A stretch of DNA of 64,000 nucleotides, taken from contig NC_090999.1 in assembly GCF_041146395.1 (NCBI RefSeq), positions 71,367,001 through 71,431,000 on the forward strand, in the 5' to 3' direction. Every line of letters begins with the position of its first letter. The first letter of the stretch is position 1. A program made the position numbers and the translations under genes. The notes under the pieces are model-generated. The model saw only the letters and a program-made list of their open reading frames with translations. It was not told the DNA's origin and did not search any database. Below, one piece after another: positions 10,790 through 22,884 of this stretch. The stretch comes from Eulemur rufifrons. Lineage: Eukaryota; Chordata; Mammalia; Primates; Lemuridae.

Positions 10790-11330
10790 ATGTAATCAGA
10801 CAGGAATCTTTCAGTTGAAAATCTTGGAAAATGTAATCCAAACTCATTTAAGCCAACACGGTTCTTATCGAGTAATGGAACTAAAAATCCACAGGTAGGT
10901 TTGACTTTGGCAAGATTTGGCTCAGGTACTCAAGTGTCTTCTCCAGTGCTTGATGTCTCTCTTCATCTGTTGGTTCTGCTTTCTCTGTGTCAGAGCCATT
11001 TCAAATACACCGTGACCTTGTAGTCACATTAGCCTGTCATTCTCCAGGTCCCTGTCCAGTAGGAGAGAGTGCTTGCCTCTCTCCTGCCCAGCGAGTCTCC
11101 TTGCATTGCATAGTTTTTTAATGGGTCACGTGCCCATTACCATGTTGGCCAGGATGTCACACTGTTGTGATTTAACAGATCTGAGGTATGTGACATGGGA
11201 ATGGGCCATACCCATGGACCTGTGATTCGTCCTTGAATCACAAGGAGAGTTGAGGGAAATTCCAGGTATTATCACCGAAAGAAAGAGAATGGATGCTGGC
11301 TCGTCCCCAAGTTGCAAATGGTTTTCTGTA
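10790..11330 (-). repeat. Old interspersed repeat, family not named (antisense copy)
   Basis: Reads in the order of a widespread mammalian repeat: 'caggaatctttcagttg', 'ctcatttaagcc', 'tctctcttcatctgttggttctgctttctctgtgtcag', 'gggtcacgtgcccat', 'gaatggatgctgg'. The opposite-orientation copy appears at 26040-26500. I recognise the family but cannot name it safely (L1M or LTR type). Confidence 0.5.
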
Positions 11331-11403
11331 TTCCCTTTTAAAATTTCTCCCTTTTCATTTCATTTATTGTGCACCTATATGCAAACAGGATATGCAAGGT
11401 CTT

Positions 11404-11779
11404 TGTGTTAGTCTGTTTTGTGCTACTATAACAGAATATCTGAGACTTAATACTTTATAAAGACAGAAATTTATTGTCTCACCAATCCGGATGCTGGTAA
11501 GTCCAAGATCAAAGGCACCAGCAGGTTTGGCCTCTGATTCCAAGGTGGCCCTTGTTGCTGCAGTCTCTGGAGAAGAGAAACTTTGTGTTCTCACCTGGCA
11601 GAAGAGCAGGAGAGAATACCCACTCCTGCAAGCCCTTTTTATGGCAGCGTTAATTCATTCACAAGGGCAGAGTCCTCATGAGCTGAACAACTTTCATTAG
11701 GCTGCACCTCCCAACACTGTTGCACTGGGAATTAAATTTCCAACACATGAATTTTGGGGGACACATTCAAACCATAGCA
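11404..11779 (-). mobile_element. MST-type MaLR solo LTR, antisense
   Basis: 376-bp antisense LTR beginning TGTGTTAGTCTGTTTTG and ending 'accatagca', with a near-perfect 5-bp duplication GTCTT (11399-11403) / GTCTC (11780-11784). Contains 'aagtccaagatcaaaggcaccagcaggtttgg', typical of antisense MST/THE LTRs. The open frames on both strands inside it are not genes. Confidence 0.85.
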
Positions 11780-11819
11780 GTCTCTGGCACATGAAGGTGG
11801 TAATATGAGGGAGGGAGTG

Positions 11820-12140
11820 GGTGTGTGTAAAAACAATCATGAAAACAAGTAATCCTTCAAATGGGTTAAGTAAAAAACAAACAAAAAAGGTTAGTGCTTA
11901 TCTATTAAAGATATATGCTAGAATATTTACAGATAAAATGATGGTATATCCTGGATATTATCTTCAAAGTTGTCTGATTTGGGGGGTAAAGTGGGGTAAT
12001 GGATTGTGGTATAGAAGAAATAAAATTGGGCAAAGGTAGATAATTGATGAAGCTGGTTGATGAGTGTGTGTGGGATCCTTTATACCAACCTATCTACTTA
12101 TGTATATGTTTGAAATTTTCTATAATAAAAAGCTTAAGAA
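11820..12140 (+). repeat. Old L1 3' end (L1ME/L1MC type)
   Basis: Sense 3' UTR of an ancient L1: 'aaatgggttaagtaaaaaac', 'gatatatgctagaatatttacag', ending 'tatgtttgaaattttctataataaaaagctt'. Confidence 0.65.
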
Positions 12141-12197
12141 GGTGATCCTACAAATATGTTATTGGATAAATGCTGTGATGGGGGAAGAGTATCTGTA

Positions 12198-12199
12198 TC

Positions 12200-12233
<34 letters not shown>

Positions 12234-12239
12234 TGTGTA
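12198..12239. repeat. (TG)n microsatellite
   Basis: About 20 alternating TG units with one interruption. Confidence 0.95.
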
Positions 12240-12757
12240 ATGTACAGGAAGATCCAACCCAGTCTCAATGGTCAGGGAAGTTTCCAAGGAAGTGATGTGT
12301 TTGTTATAATTGGAAGCATGTCTAGTGTTGAAATATCAGGAGGACAGGTATTAGGAGTGAGACAAGGGTTGTCCTGGGCATGCTTAATCCCCACTTGTAA
12401 ACACTCCAAGTAAGACGCTCCTTGTCCTGGGAGGGACAATTGAGTGAGAGTGGGACAAAAGGCCATCAGTGTCACTGTGGGATGCCTCAGGAATGGGCGC
12501 ATGAGGAATGAGAGGATTGGGGTTCCCCTCTTAACAAGTAGGCGCGCAGTCGGTCAAGGGCGGTGGGCGAGTGGAGACTCGAGGTGCTGGGACAGATGGA
12601 ACAGTATGTGTGAAGCCCTGTCTAGCTGCGTAGGAGGCACTGGGCCTAGCGCCGGGCTATCTGGGGTGAAGGAGGTTTGCTTTCCACCCTTACGTTGTCT
12701 GTGGTCTATGCGGGAGACAAACAGAAAGATCCAACAGCAATAAACAAAACTCACATA
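12240..12757. other. Unclassified DNA with rising GC
   Basis: No gene recognised. Overlapping 76-100 codon frames on both strands lack domains. GC and CpG content increase from about 12500 into the next element. Confidence 0.45.
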
Positions 12758-13152
12758 AATAGAGACGGTCCCCAACTTACCAGCGTTCGACTTAAGATTT
12801 TCGAAAGCGGTAAGCACTCAGTGGAAGTCATACTTCGAGTTTCGGATTTTGATCTTTTCCCAGCTGGCTGCAGGCGGTACGTCGCGCTTTCACGCCACGG
12901 CAGCTCCGGGTCCCCCGCGGGGTCACGAGGGTACCCGACCCGCACCCGCAGTCTGCTGTCGCCTGAAGATTTCCCACAAGGGCGGCTGATGTCAACGTTC
13001 TGAGCACGCTGAAGGCAGGCTGGCCTAAGCTATGGTGTTTGGTAGGTTAGGGCATGAGGCGCATTTTCGACTTTTGATATTCATATTTTCAACTCACAGT
13101 GGGTTTGTCGGGAGGGGCCCCCTAGGAAGTCAAGGAGCATCTGCACTGACCA
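12758..13152 (+). mobile_element. Tigger-type (TcMar) DNA transposon relic
   Basis: Left end 'acggtccccaacttacc' and right end 'gtcaaggagcatctgcac' are the inverted ends of a mammalian Tigger-superfamily nonautonomous element; interior words such as 'gatcttttcccagctggctgcaggcggtacg' and 'attttcgacttttgatattcatattttcaactcac' agree. No transposase frame. It is unusually CpG-rich for such an old element. Exact subfamily not assigned. Confidence 0.75.
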
Positions 13153-13700
13153 AGGGGAGCAAAGGCAGTACGGGCTGATGCGATGGAGTCGGAGGGTGGA
13201 GGAGAGGGAGAAGGAGAGGGGAGAGAGAGGAAAGGCTTCCTGGAGGAGCAGCTACTGAACTGGTCCTTACCGGTGGGTAGAAGCCTCCTAGGGAGGGGGC
13301 AGGGAAGGGCACTCCAGGCCCAGTTTTGTCCCACGTTCCCACTCGGATAACTGTCTCTGCGTGGTTCCAGCTTTTGGCGGAGGGGCCGCTCCTCCCGTCC
13401 CCTCTCCAGGCTTTAGTGGAGCCTCAGAGTGAAGACTCGCCCCCGCCCCCATTCAGCGCCCTCGGGTCTGTCCTCCCACTGTCCCCCCGTCCCTCAGAGC
13501 GATCCTACCTCAGGCTTCCTGATGCTGCTGTGTTCAGGCCTGTGTGGGAAGGAGGCTGAAAACAAGTCAGCGTGCAAGTACGCAATTATGATGACTGTTA
13601 GTGGTTTGAGGTCAAGATTGCAGAGACTCGGAATTCGTCTCAGTGGAACGAAATACACTCAAGTGAGTGGCAGAGGAGTTTTCATTGTATGCTGCTGCTG
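13153..13700. promoter_or_regulatory. CpG-rich, GC-box-containing patch
   Basis: Repeat-free DNA after the Tigger element. About ten CpGs fall in 13355-13505, and a GC box CCCCGCCCCC lies at 13441-13450 in an otherwise AT-rich window. It could be a small CpG island or orphan promoter, but no exon, splice site or transcript evidence is seen. Confidence 0.3.
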
Positions 13701-14441
13701 TCACAGGGCATGACAGTGTCTTCCTTTTCTCTTCTCCCCCTTCCCCCTACTTTCTGAAGCTCTTAAAGAAACAAGCTTGAGACGGTGTCTCCTTAGAAGT
13801 GGGAGAAGTAGTAGGAGAGAAAGTTTCTCTCTCTGGAGCAGGTGTAACAAGTGTTTATCTGATGTCTTTTGCATAAATAGTGGGATTCCCACTTAAGGCT
13901 CTGTTATTCTTAAATAAAACACTGGATTGAAAGCATATTTATCATCAAAGAGCTATATATATTTAATCCTTTAAGTTGTTCTTGCCCTCAAATAACTTAA
14001 ATGTAGTGAAAGCACAGGTGAGTTCTTGCCACGCTGAATAGTTTTGAACTTTTTAGCATTATATTCCAGGTTTACAAGCAGGGAGTTTTCAGGGATGCGT
14101 ACCTACTAGGGAAAAGAAAGGAGAGCCTTTTATCAGAATGCCAAAAAGGATTATGGACATGCTGTTGTTGACAATAGGATATGATCTGGAATAGCTTCCC
14201 AGGTCTCCTGTTCCATCCCTTCAGGTTTGTGGCTACTCAGCAAACTTTAAAAAGGCATCCTTCCTCTACAGGCTGGCAGCCCCAGGCCAGCCGGGCACAG
14301 CTTGGTGAGCAGAGGACCTGCTGGGTTTCAGTCCCTACGGGGTCCCTTGGGCAGGGGCCTTCCTTCAGGGACTAACCTGCCAATGTGTGGCTGCATTTAG
14401 CAACAGGATAATGAGTTATTTACTACTCTGGGTTGGATTGC
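13701..14441. other. Unique DNA
   Basis: No gene, RNA or confident repeat recognised. Confidence 0.45.
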
Positions 14442-14458
14442 TGAATTTCCTTATTTTT

Positions 14459-14627
14459 TTTATTGATATATAATAATTGTACGTATTCATGGATTACATG
14501 TTACATCTTGATACAAGCACACAACATACAATGATCAAATCAGAGTAACTGGGACAAGATTCACTTAAAACATTCATCATTGCTTCATGTTGGGAGCATT
14601 TGAAAACTTCAATGGGGCAACTATAGT
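14459..14627 (-). mobile_element. Short 5'-truncated L1 insertion, antisense
   Basis: 169 bp of antisense L1 3' UTR ('ttattgatatataataattgtacgtattcatgg ... aatgatcaaatcagagtaactgg'), flanked by a perfect 17-bp target duplication TGAATTTCCTTATTTTT at 14442-14458 and 14628-14644. A textbook 5'-truncated insertion. Confidence 0.9.
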
Positions 14628-15074
14628 TGAATTTCCTTATTTTTGCCAAACTTACATCCTTTTAACCTTGAGGGTCAATAATGATTTCAAATTGTTTGAT
14701 ATCTCAGAAATACATCAAGAAATTTTCTTGACCAAAAAATGTTCATTCTCACTGAAAGCATTTTTTAAATCTGAATTTCCACATCACTTCTTTTCAGCTG
14801 ACAACATCTCCAATCTTCCTATTCTTTTTGTTGCAAGCCACATGTCTGCAGTGCACCTCACTGCTCGTAAGGTTCCTCTGAAAATTCCAGTGTATTCATA
14901 TCCATCCTGGTGGGGGTGTTCCCTGGGGAAGAGTTAAGGAGTGGAATTTGTGATTTAATCACTTTAGAAATGGGTCATATCCGTAAAACTATTAACTTGG
15001 GAATTCCTTCACATTTTAAATTGAGAGATTTTTGAGACTATTAAAGTGAGAATACACATTCTGTAAAGACTTTG

Positions 15075-15425
15075 TTTTATACTTATTGATTTGTTCATCC
15101 GTTTATTGAGTGCTAAGTACAAAGCTAGGTGCTGTGGGGAAAACAGAGATAAATAACATGTTGTCCATGTCCTTGAGGTTCTTACAGTTTAATGACACAG
15201 ACAAAAATAAACATTTTATGACACAGGGTACAGTGGGTATAATAAACAAGTTCTAAGTGCTGCAGCAGTTTAGATAAGGGAGAGATTCCTTCTGCTTAGT
15301 AGGATCTGGGAAAGCTTAAGGGAAATGACTTTTGATGTAAAGTTGAAAAATGGATCAGATGACAATGGGATGGGGACAGAATTGCAGGCCTGTGGTATGG
15401 GAAGGCATAGACAGTATTGTGGGAG
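15075..15425 (-). repeat. L2 LINE, antisense
   Basis: Begins with the antisense L2 tail 'ttgttcatccgtttattgagtgctaagtacaaagctaggtgctgtgggg' and continues through 'gacttttgatgtaaagttgaaaaatgg'. It is probably continued at 15730-15850 after a MIR. Confidence 0.75.
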
Positions 15426-15469
15426 GGGAGTATGTGGTCCAGTTTCACTGAAACATAGGTTATAATGAT

Positions 15470-15715
15470 GATGATAATAATAATGAGAGCAATTATTTAC
15501 TGAGTGCCTACTATATGCGTCAACTGTTTCTAATCTACACAACCTTATAAGATAGGCATCATTATTCTCTTTACAGATGAAAAGATCTTCATCTCAGAGA
15601 AGTCCCCCGTAATTTCCCCATAGTTATTTAGCTGTGAAGTGGTGGTGTTGAGAGTCAAATGCACATCTTTCTGACTCAAAGGCCTGTGTTCTCTCTACTG
15701 CACTACAGTCTTCAA
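15470..15715 (-). repeat. MIR SINE, antisense
   Basis: Full-length antisense MIR: 'ttatttactgagtgcctactatatgcg', 'cctataagataggcatcattattctctttacagatgaaaagatc' region and the 'ctctactgcactaca' end. Confidence 0.8.
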
Positions 15716-16094
15716 ATTGCGTATGCAGAGAAGAAAATGAGGAATGATATTTGGGGGCCAGATTAAGAAGCCTGAACTTTATGTAGTAGATTATGTAGGG
15801 GAAAAAATAGGAGAAAGATCAGTCAAAGGGATGTATTTTAAGGAGAGTTTTACTCTTTCCATTGATTTCTCTACCTTAAGTTCCATGTCTAAATGATGGG
15901 CACAGATAGGGAAAAGAATATGCTTTGATTGGAGAAGACTTGTTCAATGGGATGTTTCTCTGGCAAAAGATTGCTCATAACTAGATGACCTATAAAAAAT
16001 GATGATGATGACAATAAGTAGGTGTCTTTACTGAATGCCAGCAATAGGCCAAAAATAATGCTTATGACTACATGTAGCACAGTTGTGTGATCTG

Positions 16095-16300
16095 TCACCC
16101 TGATGTGGTGGAAAAAGCAGAGGTGTACCACCAGAAAGAACTTGGTTTAAATCTTATCTCCACCCTTTTCTAGTCATTGAACTTTAAGCAGATTATTTAA
16201 CATTTATGAAATTCAAAATCCTTATTTGTAAGATGGGTGTACATGCATACATCATAGAATTGTTGTAGATGTTAGGGAAAATGAACTTACACTGCATTTT
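16095..16300 (+). repeat. MIR SINE
   Basis: Diverged full-length MIR: 'tggtggaaaaagcagaggtgtaccacc' head, 'ttatttaacatttatgaaattcaaaatccttatttgtaagatggg' middle. Confidence 0.7.
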
Positions 16301-17595
16301 ATAACAATAAAAGAGGCATAATCAAGTAATAAAAATAAAATTCTTCTATAGAGGCAAGGGTATTTCTGAGTATGCCTAAATGAGAAACATGATAATAGCA
16401 TGACAAAAATAAGAATAGTCATAGTATCAAAATTTAATCTACCTTAATGAAAGTTGTTCTTTCCTTTACAAAACGAATTATGTACCAAAACAGGTAACCG
16501 AGTATATATTGGAATTTAAATAACATTCTGAGAACTGAGAGGATTTGTATCAGTATATATAACATCAAAATATTGCTAAAAATTATTAGTTGTAGAACCT
16601 CATGAAAAATACAACTCATTCTTACTGTGTTGAAATATGCTTTTATATCCATTGTATTAATGCAGTTCTGTCTCGCTTTTTAATGACAGTTTTTAATTCT
16701 TTTTGAGAAAAAATTCAGTACATCAAAAGTAGGTCATGCTGTGCATAGATTTCTTTTCCTAGTTTGATGTGTGCTTACATAGTAGATTGTGAATTCAGTG
16801 TTCTCAGAATGAAAAATGGATGATTCTGACATCTGTATCAAGCTCTGGAAATATTATAAACATTAGTTCAAAGTATTGCTGCAGTTGTTTTGAAAGTAAT
16901 ATTTTTGCAAAAAACACTTGTCTGGAAGACTTTGTTTTTGTTAACAGATTCTTCTAATTGAGACCCTTGTGTGGAAACCTCCCAGGGGGAACTCCTATAA
17001 TTTGCGAAAGTAGGGAGGAAGTGTGCAGCACGCAGGGTAATTTCATTTGCCTGAAGTCTTCACCTCCGATGCTTTAATTGATCTCAGGCTTTATCCTCGG
17101 ACCCAGAACCTTGATTAACTTATTCAAAGAAACATTATATTTGGAACAACTTTTAAGCATATACAATTAGCATTGTCTTTGATAGGTATTTAGGTTCATC
17201 TTGTAAAACATCAAATAACTATACCTGGAACATATTCCTATTGAAGAAGATCCCCGCTGAATTGTCAGTAGAGTTACCCAACTTGTAAAGTAGAAAACAA
17301 ACACAAAACAAAAACAAAAACTCCCAAAACTGGGAAAGTATTTTCTTGAAAGAATTTGTTTGTTTGTTTTAGGATATTAGGACAAAGTGCTGGAAAAAAG
17401 GTCCATCATGCAAGATATTTTATCAATTTTGCCCTGGAGTAACCTATGCCCAGGTATAGTTTTAAAATGTCAATAAATACACCCAAGGGACTGATTAGTT
17501 TATTTCTGCTTTGCAATCTAAATCTGAGTAATTTGTTTTAACATAGACACATATAAAGGCTACAATATTATTCATTCCTCTCATTTTCTTAGTAT
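16301..17595. other. Unique DNA, possibly conserved noncoding around 16880-17160
   Basis: No repeat or exon identified. The part 16880-17160 has balanced base composition and homeodomain-like and Ebox-poor AT motifs typical of repeat-free conserved DNA; this is only an impression without alignment. Confidence 0.35.
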
Positions 17596-17599
17596 TCAT

Positions 17600-18025
17600 G
17601 TATTCCTGAATATAACAAAAAATGTATAAATCTTAACCCTAGAATTTATCCTATTTTAGGAATTGATCTTATGTAAGTAGTCATAAATTTGGATGCACAA
17701 AATGTACAAAAATAGTCATTGTAAAATTATTTATAAGAGTAAAAATATTGGGAAAATATTAATTATCTAATAATAGGAGAGTGTTCAAATGCATTAGACT
17801 AAATCATAAGTGGGAATGTTTTGCAGGCATTAAAAATGGAAGAATAGCTAACAACTTCAGAAAATTCTCAGGGTTTGATGTAAGGATTATAATTAAAATT
17901 CTATATATAGTATCTACCCAAATTTTAAAAATATCAAGATACGTTTTCATAAAAATTGCTAGAAGGAAATAAATACATACCTGCCTATTTTGAAGCAGTG
18001 GAATGTGGGTGATTTGTTTTCTTCC
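17600..18025 (+). repeat. Old L1 3' end (L1ME type)
   Basis: Sense ancient L1: 'tggatgcacaaaatgtacaaaaatagtcattg', 'aataataggagagtgttcaaatgcattag', 'gcattaaaaatggaagaat', ending 'tggaatgtgggtgatttgttttctt'. It abuts the antisense L2 that follows. Confidence 0.7.
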
Positions 18026-18818
18026 TTGTTCATTCATTCATTCATTCATTCGATTAATCTCTATTGAGAACCTGCCATGGGACAGACAAACACGATACTA
18101 GAGCTATACATTCAATGGGGAGCAAAAATAAAATGGCTTCTGTCATCATCATGCTTCCCAATTTAGCGGGGAAGACATATGTTAATCAAAAAATTATATA
18201 AACAAATATAAAATTACAACTGTGACAAGCAGTAAGAAGGAAGGTGACTGTGAGAGAATACAGAAGGGAACCTAGCATAATTTGGGGTTTGGTTCACTGA
18301 GGAACTGATGCGTTAACTAACATTTGACGTGTGGGAAGGAGATTTGGGGAGGAGGATTGGGAGAGCCTTGCTTTGCACACGGACGGCACTGTAAATCCCC
18401 CGTAGCAGGACAGAGCATGGTGAGTTTGAAGAAGTGAAGGGACACTGAGTGTGGTGGTGTGGGAAAAGGGTTTGGGGAGAGCGATATAAGATTTGTGTTT
18501 TTAAAATTTCATTCTTCCGCAATGTGGAAAAGAAACTGAGGGAAGGAGAAAGAGAATCAGGGAACCCGGCTGTGGAATTATAGCAGTAATACAGGTAAAT
18601 GATGATGTAACAGAGGATTAAGGAGATGAAGGTGGAGACGGAGAGTCAAGTGGATAGACTGAAGATACACTGAGGCGGTAATGATGAAATAGGCTTAATG
18701 ATGGATTACGTACAAGGGTGAAGGAGCAGGGGAAACCCAAGATGACTCCTAGGTTTTTAGTTTGAGCAACTGGTTGGAAAGTGGTGCAAGTTTGGTTTAG
18801 GACATTTAATATGAGTTG

Positions 18819-19100
18819 TGGCCAGGCACAGTGGCTTATGCCTGTAATCCCAGCTACTTGGGAGGCTGAAGTGGGAGGATTGCTTGAGGCCAGAAGTTTG
18901 GGACCAGCCTGGGCAACATAGTGAGACCCCATCTCTAAAAAAATAAAAAGATTAGCTGGGTGTAGTGGAGCCTGCCTATAGTCCTAGCTATGCGGGAGGA
19001 TCAATAAAGCCCAGGAGTTCAAGTTTACAGTGAGCTATGATTGCGCCTCTGCAATCCAGGTTGGGCAACAGAGCCAGACCCTGTTTCAAAACAAAAAATA
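18819..19100 (+). mobile_element. AluJ-type Alu
   Basis: Sense dimeric Alu beginning GGCCAGGCACAGTGGCTTATG with an A-rich tail, flanked by an 11-bp perfect duplication AATATGAGTTG at 18808-18818 and 19101-19111. Diverged, old. Confidence 0.9.
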
Positions 19101-19753
19101 AATATGAGTTGCCTTTGAGACATTCAAGTGGAGATAACAGTAGGCAGTTGGATATATGGGTCTTAAACTCAGAAAAGTCTGAATTTGTTCACTCTCTTAT
19201 CCCTAGTTCCTGGCACGTTGTGGACATCCAATAAATATTTGTAGAGTGAATGAATGAACAGACTGGAGAAGTAAATTTGGAGGTCATTGGCTATGGCTGA
19301 TGACTAAATTCCTATTGGATAAAATTCCTAAGAGCAGAATTCCGAATGAGAAAAAAAGATGACATTTAAAAACTCCTTAGAAATCCTCCATTTCATGACT
19401 TTGGAGAAGGGTAAAAGACACAGAAAGGTGGAGAGGTAGCAAGAAAACTAGATGAGAGGCTACTGTGTAAACGAGCAGGGAGAGGTCAACCATGTTAAAC
19501 GTGCTGGTAAGTTATGTAAAGTGAGGACTGAAAATTTGGGTTTAGATACTGAAAGCCTTTGGTGACCATAGCAAGAGCTATTTTGATAAAGAAAGAGTGA
19601 GAAGTCAGGGGAGAAGGAGGTAAGAATAAAATCTAAAAGGTGATGTGGGGGTAAAAGGAAGTTATTATTATTTAATTGCTAGGAATTGGACTTTGGTTAA
19701 AGGCCATTGGGATGGATGGATGAAGATGTGTGTGTGTATGTGTGTGTGTCTGG

Positions 19754-20156
<403 letters not shown>

Positions 20157-21214
20157 TCAGAGGATATGAAATTCAATGCTATCATAAGTACTGAAGGAAT
20201 ATTTTTGAAGATAATAAATAAATGCTGAGGAAGAGGGTTAGTTCTTAGAGAGAAGATGGACAGTTTATTTTTTTAACAGGTGAAAGGGAAGGGTAAAGAA
20301 GTAAGTTGATATAAATAACAAGACAGTTTCTTTTTCCTCTGTGAAGTAGAAGGACCCATCATCTCCTGGGAGAGTGAGGAGAGCTAAAAGTAGGAGAGTT
20401 GGAGGGTTGAGAAAAGTGAGAGTACTTTGAATAGTCATTCCAGAGAGCGAGCCTGAAGTGGTCTGTGCGACATCATAGCGAGGTCAGGCAGAGGCGATGG
20501 CCCATTTGAGGTGTTGCTATGAATTCACAGTGATGTTAGTTTCCCCTGGCAGTTGACTTTCTCCAGCAGTGCTCAGCCACTTGGGGCTGGAACTCAGAAA
20601 GAAAATAGTTGAGTTCATCTGGAGGTGGGATTTTGCCATGCCAGACAGATACAATGACAGAGGAGCAAGAGAGTTCAGAATATTGGCAGGGATTTTTCTG
20701 TAATGATGGACCATGTAACCTAAGCTAGGTAACAAGATATATGAATAAAGGAAAGGGCTCCTAACCTGCTCCTGATAGAGTGGCACTAAACAGAGGGATC
20801 AGCGGACTCGTGTTTCCAATGAGGTTGAAGATCGATCATAATTTGGAGCAGTTGTATAAGCAAGCTTGAAGTGTAGAAGGTTTTTTTTTTATCAAAGAAT
20901 GGAATTCTTGAATAAGTAACTTTGGGTATGGAGTAGTTAGGTGGTGAGAAGTTCCTTTCCATACTTTTCTGTATTCTCTAATGTCTCTATAACGTGCATA
21001 TCTTACTTTTATAATCATAAATAGATATAAAAATGAAAGGCATCCTCATTTTGCTATCTATCAATCTCAGTCAATATTCTGAACTGCTAAATGGATGAAA
21101 GTCTAGAGAAAAAGGAGTAAATAGTGAATAAAAATCTTGGGTAGGTTAAAAAGTTTAGATGGAATTAAACCAACAATAAGCATTCCCTGAGTTCTGAAAT
21201 CCATTTGAGATTTT

Positions 21215-21556
21215 TTTTTTTTTTTTTTTTTTTTTTGAGACAGAGTCTCACTCTGTTGCCCAGGCTAGAGTGAGTGCCGTGGCGTCAGCCTAGCTCACAG
21301 CAACCTCAAACTCCTGGGCTCAAGGGATCCTCCTGCCTCTGCCTCCCAAGTAGCTGGGACTACAGGTATGCGCCACCATGCCCGGCTAATTTTTTCTATA
21401 TATATTTTTAGCTGTCCATATAATTTCTTTCTATTTTTAGTAGAGATGGGGTCTCACTCTTGCTCAGGTTGATCTCGAACTCCTGAGCTCAAACGATCCG
21501 CCCACCTCGGCCTCCCAGAGTGCTAGGATTACAGGCGTGAGCCACCGCGCCCGGCC
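21215..21556 (-). mobile_element. Young antisense lemur-type Alu
   Basis: Antisense Alu with T-rich tail at its 5' side, GCCACCGCGCCCGGCC at its 3' side and a 15-bp duplication TCCATTTGAGATTTT at 21200-21214 and 21557-21571. The middle holds 'ctatatatatttttagctgtcc' and 'atataatttctttctattttt', an insert I know from lemur Alus. Low divergence suggests a recent insertion. Confidence 0.95.
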
Positions 21557-21571
21557 TCCATTTGAGATTTT

Positions 21572-22124
21572 ATGTTCCATTCCCCAGGACAACTGTCCTA
21601 GAAACCTACCTCCAGCCTGGACATTTAGCTAGCACAGGAACAGGGAGCCATTCTCCCAGACTGGTTCACAGTGGACTCTTCTGGAAGAAAAAGGGACACG
21701 TTCTGTTCTTGTCAGCATATATAGGAAAGAAAAGGTGCATTATTGTTTTCAAAATATTTTTGAGGATCATAGTCAAATGGAAGAGATGTCTTAGCATCAA
21801 GTTATACCACACCTGTAATATGTCAGTATTAGGGTCTCAGATTCATACAAAATCTTACTCCTAGTAGAGACTTAGAGATCATCTATCCAGTACATTTATT
21901 TTCAGATGAAGAAATTGAGGCTTAAAGAGGGATTGAATCAATATTTTAGATTATTTAACTTGCCTCCATCCTCAAGAGGGGTGCATTTTGTTAAATGGAG
22001 AATCTAAATATTTCATAATAAAATATAAAATCTGTGGGACTTGCTAATATCAGTTCTCATATTCAGAGCAAAACTGAATGACTTCTCTTTGGCCTGGTGG
22101 AATTCCCAATTAATGGCATAGCCT
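21572..22124. other. Unique DNA with a small MIR-like fragment
   Basis: An antisense MIR-like core appears near 21855-21950 ('cagatgaagaaattgaggcttaaagaggg'). The rest is unclassified. Confidence 0.4.
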
Positions 22125-22260
22125 TAGAGCAGCATTTCCCAAACTGTTTTCCAACAAATGTTAATTGGAGTTCTATTAATGCTGCAGAATATATTCCACC
22201 TTGGAGGTTCACACCTCACCTTGGCATATGAAAACTTATCCTAAGTCCTGAGTGAATTAT
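22125..22260. repeat. Possible hAT-type relic
   Basis: Opens with 'gcagcatttcccaaactgttttcc', like the ends of hAT-Charlie elements. The other end is not clear. Confidence 0.3.
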
Positions 22261-22884
22261 ATTTTATAACTTTATTTAACCTGGGAAAATTTATTACAGA
22301 TTTTTAGGGTGAGGTTGTTTTGATGATAGACCAGGAACAAAGTTCAGGGATTTATTTATGGTAACAGGAGTAGGGATAGTCAGAGATACGACTGAATGGA
22401 GAAACCATCACCAAAGCTTATTGAACTTTGCCCACCTTTCTCCTCCAGGTATTGATTCTATCAAGGCATTCCAGCAAATGGCCTTGGAGAAATTTGGAAA
22501 GGATGTAAGACAATAATAACTGTAGCAAACAGCAGAGTCATAGTTATAATGGTCACCTATCAAGATGACATAAGGCTTCACCTGCCAAAAGATCATTTCT
22601 TACAGCAATTGAATATTGCAAATGTTAGATTTGTATGGATGGTTAAAGCATTGATTCTAAAAGGCCTCTCTTAGAAATGTAGTTATCCAAAATGGAAGGG
22701 ATGCTATATTAGAAGGAAAGATTGATGTATAAATGTGCAAAATGTTATTATTAAATTCTAATATTAACTTTAACAATTATTTAACAAAAATGTTTCAGTA
22801 AAGAATAGGCTATCCAAGCAAAGAATTATGTGAATGTTTACCTCATGTAAATAAGTGAAGAGTTACTACAGAGTCTGCATTTTT
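22261..22884. other. Unclassified DNA
   Basis: No gene or confident repeat seen. Confidence 0.4.
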
